Below are positions 17,621-25,390 of a stretch of 64,000 nt of DNA, in pieces. The stretch covers positions 4,154,501 through 4,218,500 of the forward strand of contig NZ_AP023247.1 of NCBI RefSeq assembly GCF_016756535.1, written 5' to 3'. A program made the position numbers and the translations under genes. The notes beneath the pieces were generated by a model, which saw only the letters and a list, made by a program, of their open reading frames with translations, made no database searches and was not told the origin of the DNA. Every line of letters starts with the position of its first letter. The stretch's first letter is position 1. This DNA comes from Mesorhizobium sp. 131-2-1 (GTDB lineage Bacteria > Pseudomonadota > Alphaproteobacteria > Rhizobiales > Rhizobiaceae).

Positions 17621-18976
17621 GTGACGGCGATCTTCGCGGAACAGGCACTTCTGCCGGACGGCTGGAACGACAATGTCAGGGTCACGCTGGCCGGCGGCCA
17701 CGTCACGGCGGTCGAGCCGGGCGCCTTGCCGCAGGCCGGCGACGAGCGCCATGCCATCCTTCTTCCCGGCATGCCCAATCTGCACAGCCACGCCTTCCAG
17801 CGCGGCATGGCGGGGCTCGCCGAACTGCGCGGCCCTTCGGCCGACAGTTTCTGGAGCTGGCGCGAGGTGATGTACCGCTTCGCGCTGTCGATGACGCCCG
17901 ACCAGGTCGAGACAGTGGCGGCGCAGCTCTATGTCGAGATGCTGGAGGCCGGTTTCTCCCGCGTCGGCGAGTTCCACTACCTCCACCACGACCGCGATGG
18001 AAAACCGTACGCCAACATCGCCGAGATGGCGGAGCGCATCACGGCGGCGGCCGCCGGCACCGGTATAGGCCTGACGCTGCTGCCCGTCTTCTATGCCCAT
18101 TCGTCATTCGGCGGCGCCGCACCCAATGAAGGCCAACGGCGATTCATCAATGATGTCGAGCGGTTCGGACGCTTACTTGAGAAAAGCCGCGAAAGCGTTC
18201 GCAGGCTCGATCAGGCGATCGTTGGCGTCGCCCCGCACAGCCTGCGCGCCGCAACGCCGGAGGAGCTCGACGCGGTGACCGCGATGGCGCCTGATGGCCC
18301 GATCCACATCCATATCGCCGAGCAGGTGAAGGAAGTGGAGGACTGCGTCGCCTGGTCGGGCGCTCGGCCGGTCGAATTGCTGCTCGACCATGCCAAGGTG
18401 GACCGGCGCTGGTGCCTGATCCATGCCACGCACATGACCGAGACCGAGACGATAGGTATGGCCAAGAGCGGCGCAATCGCCGGGCTCTGCCCCATCACCG
18501 AAGCCAATCTCGGCGACGGCACCTTCGCGGCACCGCTGTTCGTCGAACATGGCGGCCGCTTCGGCATCGGCTCCGATTCCAATGTGCTCATCGGCCTGCC
18601 GGACGAGCTTCGGCAGCTCGAATATTCGCAGCGCCTGGTGCACCGCGCCCGCAACGTACTGGCGGTGGCTGGCGGCTCGACCGGTCGGGCCTTGTTCGAT
18701 GCGGCGCGCGATGGCGGCAGCGCCGCGCTCGGCGCCGGTCCGGCAGGGATCGTCGCCGGCGCCTCGGCCGATTTCGTGTCGCTCGATCCGAACCATCCCA
18801 CGCTCGCCGGCAAGACAGGCGACGCGATCCTCGATGCCTGGATCTTCGCCAACGGCACCAGCATCGATTGCGTCTGGGTGCACGGCAGGAAGCAGGTCAG
18901 CGGCGGCAGGCATGCCAGGCGCGAGGCGATTGCCGATCGGTTCCGCAAGGTGATAACCGCGCTTTCCGCGGGCTGA
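17621..18976 (+). CDS. hutF: Formimidoylglutamate deiminase
   Basis: This 451-residue amidohydrolase-superfamily enzyme converts N-formimino-L-glutamate to N-formyl-L-glutamate and ammonia. The metal motif LHSHAFQRGMAGL puts His at residues 55 and 57; later segments include GVAPHSLRA, HIHIAEQ, HATHMTE and GIGSDSNV. The chosen start is GTG at 17621, with GGAG 8 bases upstream and the family-typical N-terminus (V)TAIFAEQALLPDGW. An upstream ATG at 17588 would add eleven residues without homology. It runs divergently from hutI and is followed by hutC. Confidence 0.95.
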   Translation: MTAIFAEQALLPDGWNDNVRVTLAGGHVTAVEPGALPQAGDERHAILLPGMPNLHSHAFQRGMAGLAELRGPSADSFWSWREVMYRFALSMTPDQVETVAAQLYVEMLEAGFSRVGEFHYLHHDRDGKPYANIAEMAERITAAAAGTGIGLTLLPVFYAHSSFGGAAPNEGQRRFINDVERFGRLLEKSRESVRRLDQAIVGVAPHSLRAATPEELDAVTAMAPDGPIHIHIAEQVKEVEDCVAWSGARPVELLLDHAKVDRRWCLIHATHMTETETIGMAKSGAIAGLCPITEANLGDGTFAAPLFVEHGGRFGIGSDSNVLIGLPDELRQLEYSQRLVHRARNVLAVAGGSTGRALFDAARDGGSAALGAGPAGIVAGASADFVSLDPNHPTLAGKTGDAILDAWIFANGTSIDCVWVHGRKQVSGGRHARREAIADRFRKVITALSAG

Positions 18977-18995
18977 GGCGGGTCAGGTATTTCCC

Positions 18996-19742
18996 ATGAG
19001 CATGGTCGAGACAACAGAGATGGAAAGCAGCGACGGCGTCTCGCTGCACCAGCGCATCCTGTCCGACATCAGCGAAAAAATCCTGTCCGGCGCCTGGGCG
19101 CCCGGCCATCGCATCCCCTTCGAGCACGAGCTGACGGCGGAATACAATTGCTCGCGCATGACGGTGAACAAGGCGCTGTCGCAGCTTGCCAAGGCCGGGC
19201 TGATCGAACGCCGCCGCCGTTCCGGCAGCTTTGTCCGCCGGCCGCAATCGCAGGCGGCGGTGCTGGAAATCCACGACATCCGGATCGAGGTCGAGGCGCT
19301 CGGCCTGCCTTACCGCTACGAAAGGCTGGCGCGGCTGAAGCGACGCAGCAGCGCCGAGGATCGCGCTCTGTTGGAGCTGACCGCCTCAGGACAGGTGCTT
19401 GCGCTGGAATGCCTGCATTTCGCCGGCGAGCGGCCGTTTGCGCATGAGCAGCGGCTGATCAATCTCGCCGCCGTCGCGGAAGCCGCCGAGGAGGAGTTTC
19501 TGGGCATTGCACCGGGCCCCTGGCTGATCGGCCGCGTGCCGTGGAGCGAAGCCGAGCACCGCATCCGCGCCACGGCCGCGGACGAGCACATCGCCGACGC
19601 GCTCGACATTGATACCGGCGCGCCCTGCCTGGTGGTCGAGCGCCGGACCTGGAGCGCCGAGCATCCGGTCACCCATGTCCGCTTCATCTATCCGGCGGAA
19701 AGCCACACGCTGGTGGCGAGGTTCACGCCGTCGCAGGGGTAG
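18996..19742 (+). CDS. hutC: HutC, histidine-utilisation repressor (GntR family)
   Basis: This 248-residue regulator has an N-terminal winged helix-turn-helix (about 14-85, containing LHQRILSDI and YNCSRMTVNKALSQLAKAGL) and a C-terminal UTRA ligand-binding domain. HutC proteins repress hut operons and respond to urocanate. It is encoded 19 bases after hutF, in the rightward arm of the divergon, so it is probably autoregulated through the operator at 17553. Confidence 0.95.
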   Translation: MSMVETTEMESSDGVSLHQRILSDISEKILSGAWAPGHRIPFEHELTAEYNCSRMTVNKALSQLAKAGLIERRRRSGSFVRRPQSQAAVLEIHDIRIEVEALGLPYRYERLARLKRRSSAEDRALLELTASGQVLALECLHFAGERPFAHEQRLINLAAVAEAAEEEFLGIAPGPWLIGRVPWSEAEHRIRATAADEHIADALDIDTGAPCLVVERRTWSAEHPVTHVRFIYPAESHTLVARFTPSQG

Positions 19743-19750
19743 CGCTTCTT

Positions 19751-19854
19751 TACCCTCCCCCTTGTGGGGAGGGTCGCCGCTAAGCGGCGGGGCGGGGGTG
19801 CGGCGCAGACCCCCACCCGGACCTTTGGTCCGACCTCCCCACAAGGGGGAGGTA
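19751..19854. repeat. RIME-like palindromic element between hutC and ridA
   Basis: A 104-base element opens with TACCCTCCCCC and closes with the inverted match GGGGGAGGTA. Inside are two further hairpins, GCCGCTAAGCGGC and CGGACCTTTGGTCCG. It lies exactly between the convergent ends of hutC and the ridA-like gene and could act as a two-way terminator. Its architecture parallels the element at 488-650. Confidence 0.75.
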
Positions 19855-19865
19855 GAAGGCAGGCG

Positions 19866-20210
19866 CTAGATCGCCGCCGTGATGATGATCTCGACCAGAT
19901 ATTCCGGGCCAGCCAGCTTGGCCTCGCCGGTGGCGCGGGCAGGCGTGTGGCCCTGCGGCACCCACTTGTCCCATTCCGCGTTCATTTCGGCGAAGGTGCT
20001 CATGTCGGCCAGCCAGATGATGGTCTGCAGGATCTTGGTCTTGTCGGTGCCGGCCTTGGCCAGCAATTCGTCGACGGTCTTCAGGATGTCGCGGGTCTGC
20101 GAAGCGACGTTGCCACCGGGCTCACCGACCTGGCCGGCCAGATAGACGGTGTTGCCGTGGATAACGATCTGGCTCATGCGCGGGCCAACATCGATGCGAC
20201 GAATGCTCAT
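19866..20210 (-). CDS. RidA family (YjgF/YER057c) protein
   Basis: The product is a small 114-residue trimer-type protein. RidA relatives hydrolyse reactive imine/enamine intermediates made by PLP enzymes. Visible are IVIHGNTVYLAGQVG (about 14-28), QTRDILKTVDELL and the C-terminal ARATGEAKLAGPEYLVEI, which contains the conserved arginine and the glutamate of the active cleft. It seems to be transcribed alone, ending at the palindromic element beside hutC. The exact RidA subgroup and substrate cannot be read from sequence. Confidence 0.9.
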   Translation of the reverse strand: MSIRRIDVGPRMSQIVIHGNTVYLAGQVGEPGGNVASQTRDILKTVDELLAKAGTDKTKILQTIIWLADMSTFAEMNAEWDKWVPQGHTPARATGEAKLAGPEYLVEIIITAAI

Positions 20211-20376
20211 GGGGCGTTCCTTCCTGTTGTCGGTGGCGTTTCTTTAGAGTTGCGGCTTGCTCCGGGCAAGGCCGGCCGGCGCGAAACCTCTTGAGCCAAG
20301 ACGGCAACCGAAGGCCAATCGTACACGCCGAAGTGACCACCGCGCCGCGGTCTCGCCCGACTGGCCAGGTTGACTA

Positions 20377-20388
20377 ATGTAATAACAT
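20377..20388. promoter_or_regulatory. Zur-like operator upstream of aztABC
   Basis: ATGTAATAACAT is a near-perfect dyad (ATGT-AATA-ACAT) in AT-rich sequence 53 bases before the aztA start. It resembles the AT-rich dyads bound by Fur-family Zur regulators in alphaproteobacteria, which repress zinc uptake when zinc is sufficient. The assignment is by resemblance and context. Confidence 0.5.
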
Positions 20389-20441
20389 CACATATCGACT
20401 TGACGACCCTGACGAAGGGCCATTGCCCCAACGGACCGCCG

Positions 20442-21269
20442 ATGACCAATGCCTGCCTGACCTTCCGCGACCTGACGCTCGGCTACGGCAGTCATCCGGC
20501 GATCCATCATCTCGACGGCACCATCCGCAAGGGATCGCTGACGGCGGTGGTCGGCGCCAATGGCTCGGGCAAGTCGACACTGATGAAAGGCATCGTCGGC
20601 GTGTTGAAGCCGATGGCCGGCGCCGTGGTCCGCATGCCCGGCGTGCGCACCGCCTATCTGCCGCAACAGTCCGAACTCGACCGTACCTTCCCCGCCCGGG
20701 TCGTCGACCTGGTATCGCTCGGTCTCTGGCCGAAACGCGGCCTGCTCGGCCGCTATACAAAAGATGACCGCGAGTCGGTCAGCCAGGCGCTGATGGCGGT
20801 CGGCCTCGGCGGCTTCGAGAAGCGCCCGATCGACACGCTGTCTGGTGGCCAGTTGCAGCGCACGCTGTTTGCCCGCGTGCTGTTGCAGGACGCCGACCTC
20901 ATCCTGCTCGACGAGCCGTTCAACGCCGTCGACGCCAAGACCGTCGGCGACCTGATCCAGTTGATAAAACGCTGGCATGGCGAGGAGCGCACCATCATGG
21001 TCGTCGTGCACGACCTGGAGCTTGTCCGGCAGAATTTCCCCGAAACCTTGCTGCTCGCCCGCCAGCCGGTTGCCTGGGGCGACACAAAAGAGACGCTGCG
21101 GCCGGAAAACCTGCTCAAGGCGCGGCGTTTCCACGAGGCGTGGGAAGAGAACGCGCCGTGGTGCGAGCCGGATGATCACCATCATGATCATGCCGGGGAC
21201 GATGACCATGACCATGGTCATGCGCATGATCACGATCACCAGCACGGCTCCGGACCGAGGGCGGCCTGA
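20442..21269 (+). CDS. aztA: Zinc ABC transporter ATP-binding protein AztA
   Basis: This 275-residue ATPase powers zinc import. Walker A GANGSGKST lies at 38-46, the signature LSGGQ at 133-137, Walker B LILLDEP at about 153-159 and the H-loop in VVVHDLEL. The last ~30 residues form a strongly His/Asp-rich tail (for example DDHHHDHAGDDDHDHGHAHD), a probable cytosolic metal-binding extension. The ATG at 20442 is preferred; an in-frame TTG at 20370 would extend translation back over the Zur-like site. aztB starts inside the stop codon of this gene. Confidence 0.93.
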   Translation: MTNACLTFRDLTLGYGSHPAIHHLDGTIRKGSLTAVVGANGSGKSTLMKGIVGVLKPMAGAVVRMPGVRTAYLPQQSELDRTFPARVVDLVSLGLWPKRGLLGRYTKDDRESVSQALMAVGLGGFEKRPIDTLSGGQLQRTLFARVLLQDADLILLDEPFNAVDAKTVGDLIQLIKRWHGEERTIMVVVHDLELVRQNFPETLLLARQPVAWGDTKETLRPENLLKARRFHEAWEENAPWCEPDDHHHDHAGDDDHDHGHAHDHDHQHGSGPRAA

Positions 21270-22144
21270 TGGACTTTCTCTACGCCCTCTTCATCGCGCC
21301 TTTCGCCGATTTCGCCTTCATGCAGCGGGCGCTGTTCGGCTCGCTGATGCTGTCGCTCGGCGCCTGCCCGGTCGGCGTCTTCCTGATGCTGCGGCGCATG
21401 AGCCTGTCGGGCGACGCGATGGCGCACGCCATCCTTCCGGGCGCCGCCGCCGGCTTCCTGCTCTACGGGCTGGAGATCCTGCCGATGACCATAGGCGGGC
21501 TGATCGCCGGCATTATCGTAGCGCTTGGCGCCGGCGCGGTCTCGCGCTTCACCATCCAGCGCGAGGATGCCTCGATGGCGGCCTTCTACCTGATCTCGCT
21601 CGCCATTGGCGTGCTGCTGGTATCGATCCGCGGCTCCAGCGTCGATCTGATGCACGTCCTGTTCGGCACCGTGCTTGCGCTCAACAACGAAGCGCTGGCG
21701 CTGATCGGCGGCATCGTGGTGGTCACGCTGGTCGCCCTCACCATCTTCTGGCGGGCGCTGGTCGCCGAATGCCTTGACCCGCTGTTCCTGCGCTCGGTGA
21801 GCCGCATGGGCAGCCCGGTGCATTTCATCTTCCTCGGCCTCGTCGTGCTCAACCTCGTCGGCGGCTTCCAGGCGCTGGGCACGCTGCTGTCGGTTGGGCT
21901 GATGATGCTGCCGGCCGCCGCCGCCCGCTTCTGGACGGTGCGCGTCGAGCCGATGTGCGTGCTGGCAGTGCTGATTGGCTTCGCGTCCTGCATCGCCGGG
22001 CTGCTGCTTTCCTATCACGCGTCGCTGCCGTCCGGCCCGGCCATCATCCTGTCGGCAGGCGTCGTCTATTTCTTCTCGATCGTGTTCGGTTCGCGCGGCG
22101 CGCTGCGCGCCCGCATCGTGCACCATCGTCACCGGACCGCCTGA
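21269..22144 (+). CDS. aztB: Zinc ABC transporter permease AztB
   Basis: This 291-residue inner-membrane permease of the ABC-3 (metal) type has about eight hydrophobic segments spread over its length. The segment SLSGDAMAHAILPGAAAGF near residue 47 is the conserved ABC-3 motif. Its ATG overlaps the aztA TGA by one base, showing tight coupling. It forms the channel that receives zinc from AztC and is driven by AztA. Confidence 0.93.
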   Translation: MDFLYALFIAPFADFAFMQRALFGSLMLSLGACPVGVFLMLRRMSLSGDAMAHAILPGAAAGFLLYGLEILPMTIGGLIAGIIVALGAGAVSRFTIQREDASMAAFYLISLAIGVLLVSIRGSSVDLMHVLFGTVLALNNEALALIGGIVVVTLVALTIFWRALVAECLDPLFLRSVSRMGSPVHFIFLGLVVLNLVGGFQALGTLLSVGLMMLPAAAARFWTVRVEPMCVLAVLIGFASCIAGLLLSYHASLPSGPAIILSAGVVYFFSIVFGSRGALRARIVHHRHRTA

Positions 22145-22169
22145 CCCCCCAAGCAAGGACACCCGCCCA

Positions 22170-23111
22170 ATGCTGAAATCCTTCCGCGCCGCCTTGGCCA
22201 TGAGCGTTATAACATTAACGGCCTTTGGCGCCTCGACGGCCTTTGCCGCGCCGCTCAAGGTGGTGGCGAGCTTCACCGTTATCGCGGATTTTGCCAAGAA
22301 TGTCGGCGGCGACCGGGTCAACATCACCACCATCGTCGGGCCGGATGGCGACGCCCATGTCTACGAGCCGAGCCCGGCCGATGCGGTGGCGATGGCCGGC
22401 GCCGACGTGGTGCTGGTCAATGGCCTGCATTTCGAAGGCTTCCTGCAACGCCTGGTCGACGCCAGCGCCACCAAGGCCGCGATCGTCACCTTGACGAACG
22501 GCGTCGCCCCGATCGACTTCAAGCCTGAATTCGCCGATGCCGACGCAGCCGAAGGCGCCGGCACCGGCGGCGGCAAGACGGTCACCGACCCGCACGCCTT
22601 CCAGTCGATCGCCAACGCCAGGATATATGTGAAGAACATCGCCGAGGCCTTCTGCACGGCTGACAGCGAGGGTTGCGTCGGCTACCAGACCAACGCGGCG
22701 GCCTACACGAAGAAACTCGATGCGCTGGAAGGCGAAGTGAAGGCGGCGATCCAGTCGATCCCCGAGGAGAAGCGGGTCGTCATCACCTCGCACGACGCCT
22801 TCGGCTATTTCGAGCACGAATATGGGCTGACCTTCCTCGCGCCGCAGGGCATCTCGACCGATTCCGAACCGTCGGCGGCCGACGTCGCCAAGCTGGTCAA
22901 CCAGGTCAAGCAGGACAAGGCGGCGGCGATCTTCGTGGAAAACATCACCAATCCGCGGCTGATCGAGCAGATCGCCAGCGAGACGGGCATCAAGGTCGGC
23001 GGCACGCTCTATTCGGATGCGCTGTCGCAGCCCGACGGTCCGGCCTCGACCTACATCGACATGATGCACAACAACATCGCCCAGATCAAAGGCGCGATCC
23101 TCGGCAGCTGA
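22170..23111 (+). CDS. aztC: Zinc ABC transporter substrate-binding protein AztC
   Basis: This 313-residue periplasmic zinc-binding protein of cluster A-I has a signal peptide (MLKSFRAALAMSV..., cleavage probably after TAFA). Candidate zinc ligands are His in GDAHVYEP, His in VTDPHAFQS, His in VITSHDAFGY and an Asp in TLYSDALSQ. Two cysteines in FCTADSEGCVGYQ match the disulfide-bearing AztC subgroup. The ATG at 22170 has a GGA SD. Four consecutive rare codons in the signal peptide form an AT-rich dyad, listed separately. A terminator follows. Confidence 0.93.
   Translation: MLKSFRAALAMSVITLTAFGASTAFAAPLKVVASFTVIADFAKNVGGDRVNITTIVGPDGDAHVYEPSPADAVAMAGADVVLVNGLHFEGFLQRLVDASATKAAIVTLTNGVAPIDFKPEFADADAAEGAGTGGGKTVTDPHAFQSIANARIYVKNIAEAFCTADSEGCVGYQTNAAAYTKKLDALEGEVKAAIQSIPEEKRVVITSHDAFGYFEHEYGLTFLAPQGISTDSEPSAADVAKLVNQVKQDKAAAIFVENITNPRLIEQIASETGIKVGGTLYSDALSQPDGPASTYIDMMHNNIAQIKGAILGS
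22206..22219. promoter_or_regulatory. Zur-like motif inside the aztC signal-peptide coding region
   Basis: GTTATAACATTAAC contains the perfect palindrome GTTATAAC and resembles a Zur box more closely than the site upstream of aztA. It encodes Val-Ile-Thr-Leu with GTT ATA ACA TTA, all disfavoured codons in this GC-rich sequence. It could be an internal regulatory site or a slow-translation stretch; function is inference. Confidence 0.35.
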
Positions 23112-23121
23112 GGTCTTGCAC

Positions 23122-23154
23122 TCCAGCCGGGTCATGACGGCCCGGCTGGATTTT
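23122..23154 (+). terminator. Rho-independent terminator of aztABC
   Basis: A perfect 10-bp stem (TCCAGCCGGG at 23122-23131 with CCCGGCTGGA at 23141-23150) with a 9-base loop is followed by TTTTCC, eleven bases after the aztC stop. Confidence 0.88.
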
Positions 23155-23279
23155 CCACGGCGAATATCTATTTGCAGCTAGGACGCCGAGCAGTGCCAAG
23201 GGTGCCGCCCGGCAACGGCGGTTGCCAGTCTCTTCCCGGAGTGGCAAGACTGCCGCCGAACCAGATTGCGAGGACGACC

Positions 23280-23618
23280 ATGGAATACCGAGAGATCAGC
23301 GACGACTATTCGGTCTCGGGCCAGATCCAGCCCGGCGACATCGCCGCCATCAAGGAAGCCGGCTTCAAGAGCGTGATCTGCAACAGGCCGGACAACGAAC
23401 AGCCCGGCCAGCCTTCGGCCGAAAGCGTCCAGGCGGCCGCCGAGGCGGCGGGCCTCGCCTTCCGCTTCATCCCGGTCATCAGCGGCCAGATCACCTTCGA
23501 GAATGTCCAGGACCAGGCCGCGGCGCTCGACGAGCTCGAGGGCCCGGTGTTCGCCTACTGCCGCTCCGGCGCGCGCTGCACCAATCTCTATGGGCTGATC
23601 CAGCAGTCGAGGGGCTAG
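23280..23618 (+). CDS. TIGR01244 / DUF442 (beta-lactamase hydrolase-like) phosphatase-fold protein
   Basis: This 112-residue protein matches the stand-alone DUF442 domain, which has a dual-specificity-phosphatase/rhodanese-like fold. The active loop is VFAYCRSGARCTNLYG near residue 93-108, with Cys and Arg in a CX4R arrangement typical of the family. In other bacteria the domain is fused to a metallo-hydrolase in sulfide-handling proteins. Here it is alone and its substrate is unknown. The ATG at 23280 gives the family-typical N-terminus MEYREISDDYSVSGQI. Its stop codon overlaps that of the convergent Lrp gene within CTAG. Confidence 0.85.
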   Translation: MEYREISDDYSVSGQIQPGDIAAIKEAGFKSVICNRPDNEQPGQPSAESVQAAAEAAGLAFRFIPVISGQITFENVQDQAAALDELEGPVFAYCRSGARCTNLYGLIQQSRG

Positions 23619-24100
23619 ATCGGCAGCGCGCCTGTCTCCTTCAGCGTCTCCAGCACGATCGCCGTCTTCACGTGCTGGACGGATTCGTGCGGCAGGAGCA
23701 CGCCGTTGACGAACTCGGACAGTGATTTGAGATCGGGCGTCACCACTTTCAGTATGTAGTCCATCTCGCCGGTCAGCGCGTGCGCCTCCTGCACTTCGGG
23801 CAGCCGCGCCACCAGCTCGCCGAAGCGGCGGGCGTTGTCGCGGTTGTGGGTGGCCAAGGTCACCGAGATGACATTGACCAGCGAGAAGCCGAGCTTGTCG
23901 CGGTCGAGCACGGCGCGATAGCCCTTGATGTAGCCGTCCTCTTCCAGCCGCTGGCGGCGGCGCGAGCACTGCGAAGCCGACAGGTTCACCCGCTCCGAGA
24001 GGTCGTTGTTGGTGAGCCGCGCGTCGCCCTGCAGCAGCGCCAGTATCTTGCGGTCGAATTGATCAAGGCGCGCATCATCCACGGATTTCTCTCCATTCAT
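23615..24100 (-). CDS. Lrp/AsnC family transcriptional regulator
   Basis: This protein of about 161 residues has an N-terminal helix-turn-helix (LDQFDRKILALLQGDARLTNNDLSERVNLSASQ, about residues 11-43, shown here only as its ends matter: LDQFD...LSASQ) and a C-terminal RAM ligand-sensing domain (EAHALTGEMDYILKV, VKTAIVLETLKE). It lies directly beside and divergent from hpd, so regulation of hpd by an aromatic amino acid is likely. The ATG at 24100 is chosen; an alternative ATG at 24115 adds five residues, and neither has a strong SD. Confidence 0.9.
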   Translation of the reverse strand: MNGEKSVDDARLDQFDRKILALLQGDARLTNNDLSERVNLSASQCSRRRQRLEEDGYIKGYRAVLDRDKLGFSLVNVISVTLATHNRDNARRFGELVARLPEVQEAHALTGEMDYILKVVTPDLKSLSEFVNGVLLPHESVQHVKTAIVLETLKETGALPI

Positions 24101-24221
24101 GCACGTTCTACGCATGACATGAGCATTTCAGGCGTTCGAATGCAAGCACCGTGCGGCCCTCAGGCGTTATCATGAGCGAAGATGGCCAAGACCGGCCGCA
24201 ACAGCTTTTCGGAGAACCGCC

Positions 24222-25337
24222 ATGGGCCCCTTCCCGCACGACGCCCCGCCCGCCAGGATCAGCAAGGCGAACCCCGCCGGCACCGACGGTTTCGAATTCG
24301 TCGAGTTCGCGCATCCAGAGCCCGCCAAGCTTGCCGAGCTCTTCGCCCGCATGGGCTACGTCGCGGTGGCGAAGCACCGCAGCAAGGACATCACCGTCTG
24401 GCGCCAGGGCGACATCAACTACGTCGTCAATGCCGAGCCCGGCTCGCATGCGATGAAGTTCGTCGACAAGCATGGCCCCTGCGCCGCCTCGATGGCGTGG
24501 CGCGTGGTCGATGCCAAGCACGCCTTCGAGCATGCCGTTTCGAAGGGCGCCACGCCTTATGAAGGCCCCGACAAGGCGCTCGACGTACCGGCCATCGTCG
24601 GCATCGGCGGCTCGCTGCTCTATTTCATCGAGACCTATGGCGAAAAGGGCTCGGCCTATGACGCCGAATTCGAATGGCTGGGCGAGCGCGACCCGAAGCC
24701 CGAGGGCGTCGGCTTCTACTACCTCGATCACCTCACCCATAACGTCTATCGCGGCAACATGGACAAGTGGTGGGACTTTTACCGCGACCTGTTCGGCTTC
24801 AAGCAGATCCACTTCTTCGACATCGACGGCAAGATCACCGGGCTCGTCAGCCGGGCGATCACCTCGCCCTGCGGCAAGATCCGCATTCCGCTCAACGAGT
24901 CCAAGGACGAGACCAGCCAGATCGCCGAATATCTGAAGAAGTACAATGGCGAAGGCATCCAGCACATCGCCGTCGGCACCGACGCCATTTACGAGGCCAC
25001 CGACAGGCTCGCCGCCAACGGGCTGAAATTCATGCCCGGCCCGCCCGACACCTACTACGAGATGTCGCATGACCGCGTGAACGGCCATGACGAGCCGATC
25101 GAGCGGATGAAGAAGCACGGCATCCTCATCGACGGCGAAGGCGTCGTCGACGGCGGCATGACCAAGATCCTGCTGCAGATCTTCTCGAAAACGGTGATCG
25201 GGCCGATCTTCTTCGAGTTCATCCAGAGGAAGGGCGACGAAGGTTTTGGCGAGGGCAATTTCCGCGCCCTGTTCGAGTCGATCGAGCAGGACCAGATCAA
25301 GCGCGGCGTGATCAAGCTGGACGGCAAGGCGGCGTAG
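24222..25337 (+). CDS. hpd: 4-hydroxyphenylpyruvate dioxygenase
   Basis: This 371-residue Fe(II) enzyme converts 4-hydroxyphenylpyruvate to homogentisate in tyrosine catabolism. Two VOC-type domains are present. The iron ligands are His in YYLDHLTHNVYRG, His in IQHIAVGTDAIY and Glu in IFFEFIQRKGDEGFGEGN, the standard C-terminal signature. The ATG at 24222 has GGAG 8 bases upstream. It faces the fahA/hmgA operon convergently and is divergent from the Lrp gene. A hairpin overlapping the end of the DinB-family gene probably terminates it. Confidence 0.97.
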   Translation: MGPFPHDAPPARISKANPAGTDGFEFVEFAHPEPAKLAELFARMGYVAVAKHRSKDITVWRQGDINYVVNAEPGSHAMKFVDKHGPCAASMAWRVVDAKHAFEHAVSKGATPYEGPDKALDVPAIVGIGGSLLYFIETYGEKGSAYDAEFEWLGERDPKPEGVGFYYLDHLTHNVYRGNMDKWWDFYRDLFGFKQIHFFDIDGKITGLVSRAITSPCGKIRIPLNESKDETSQIAEYLKKYNGEGIQHIAVGTDAIYEATDRLAANGLKFMPGPPDTYYEMSHDRVNGHDEPIERMKKHGILIDGEGVVDGGMTKILLQIFSKTVIGPIFFEFIQRKGDEGFGEGNFRALFESIEQDQIKRGVIKLDGKAA

Positions 25338-25346
25338 GCCTCAGGC

Positions 25347-25390
25347 GTCGAGCGGCTCACAACCCGAGCCGCTCGACCTCTTCTTTTCTC
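25347..25390 (+). terminator. hpd terminator overlapping the end of the convergent DinB-family gene
   Basis: A perfect 12-bp stem (GTCGAGCGGCTC at 25347-25358 with GAGCCGCTCGAC at 25366-25377) with a 7-base loop is followed by CTCTTCTTTTCTC on the plus strand. The hairpin includes the stop and last codons of the gene on the other strand. Confidence 0.8.

Noticed and set aside
20370..20441. Upstream TTG start for aztA
   Set aside because: It would translate across the Zur-like dyad and add 24 residues absent from ABC ATPases; the ATG at 20442 starts the family-typical sequence.
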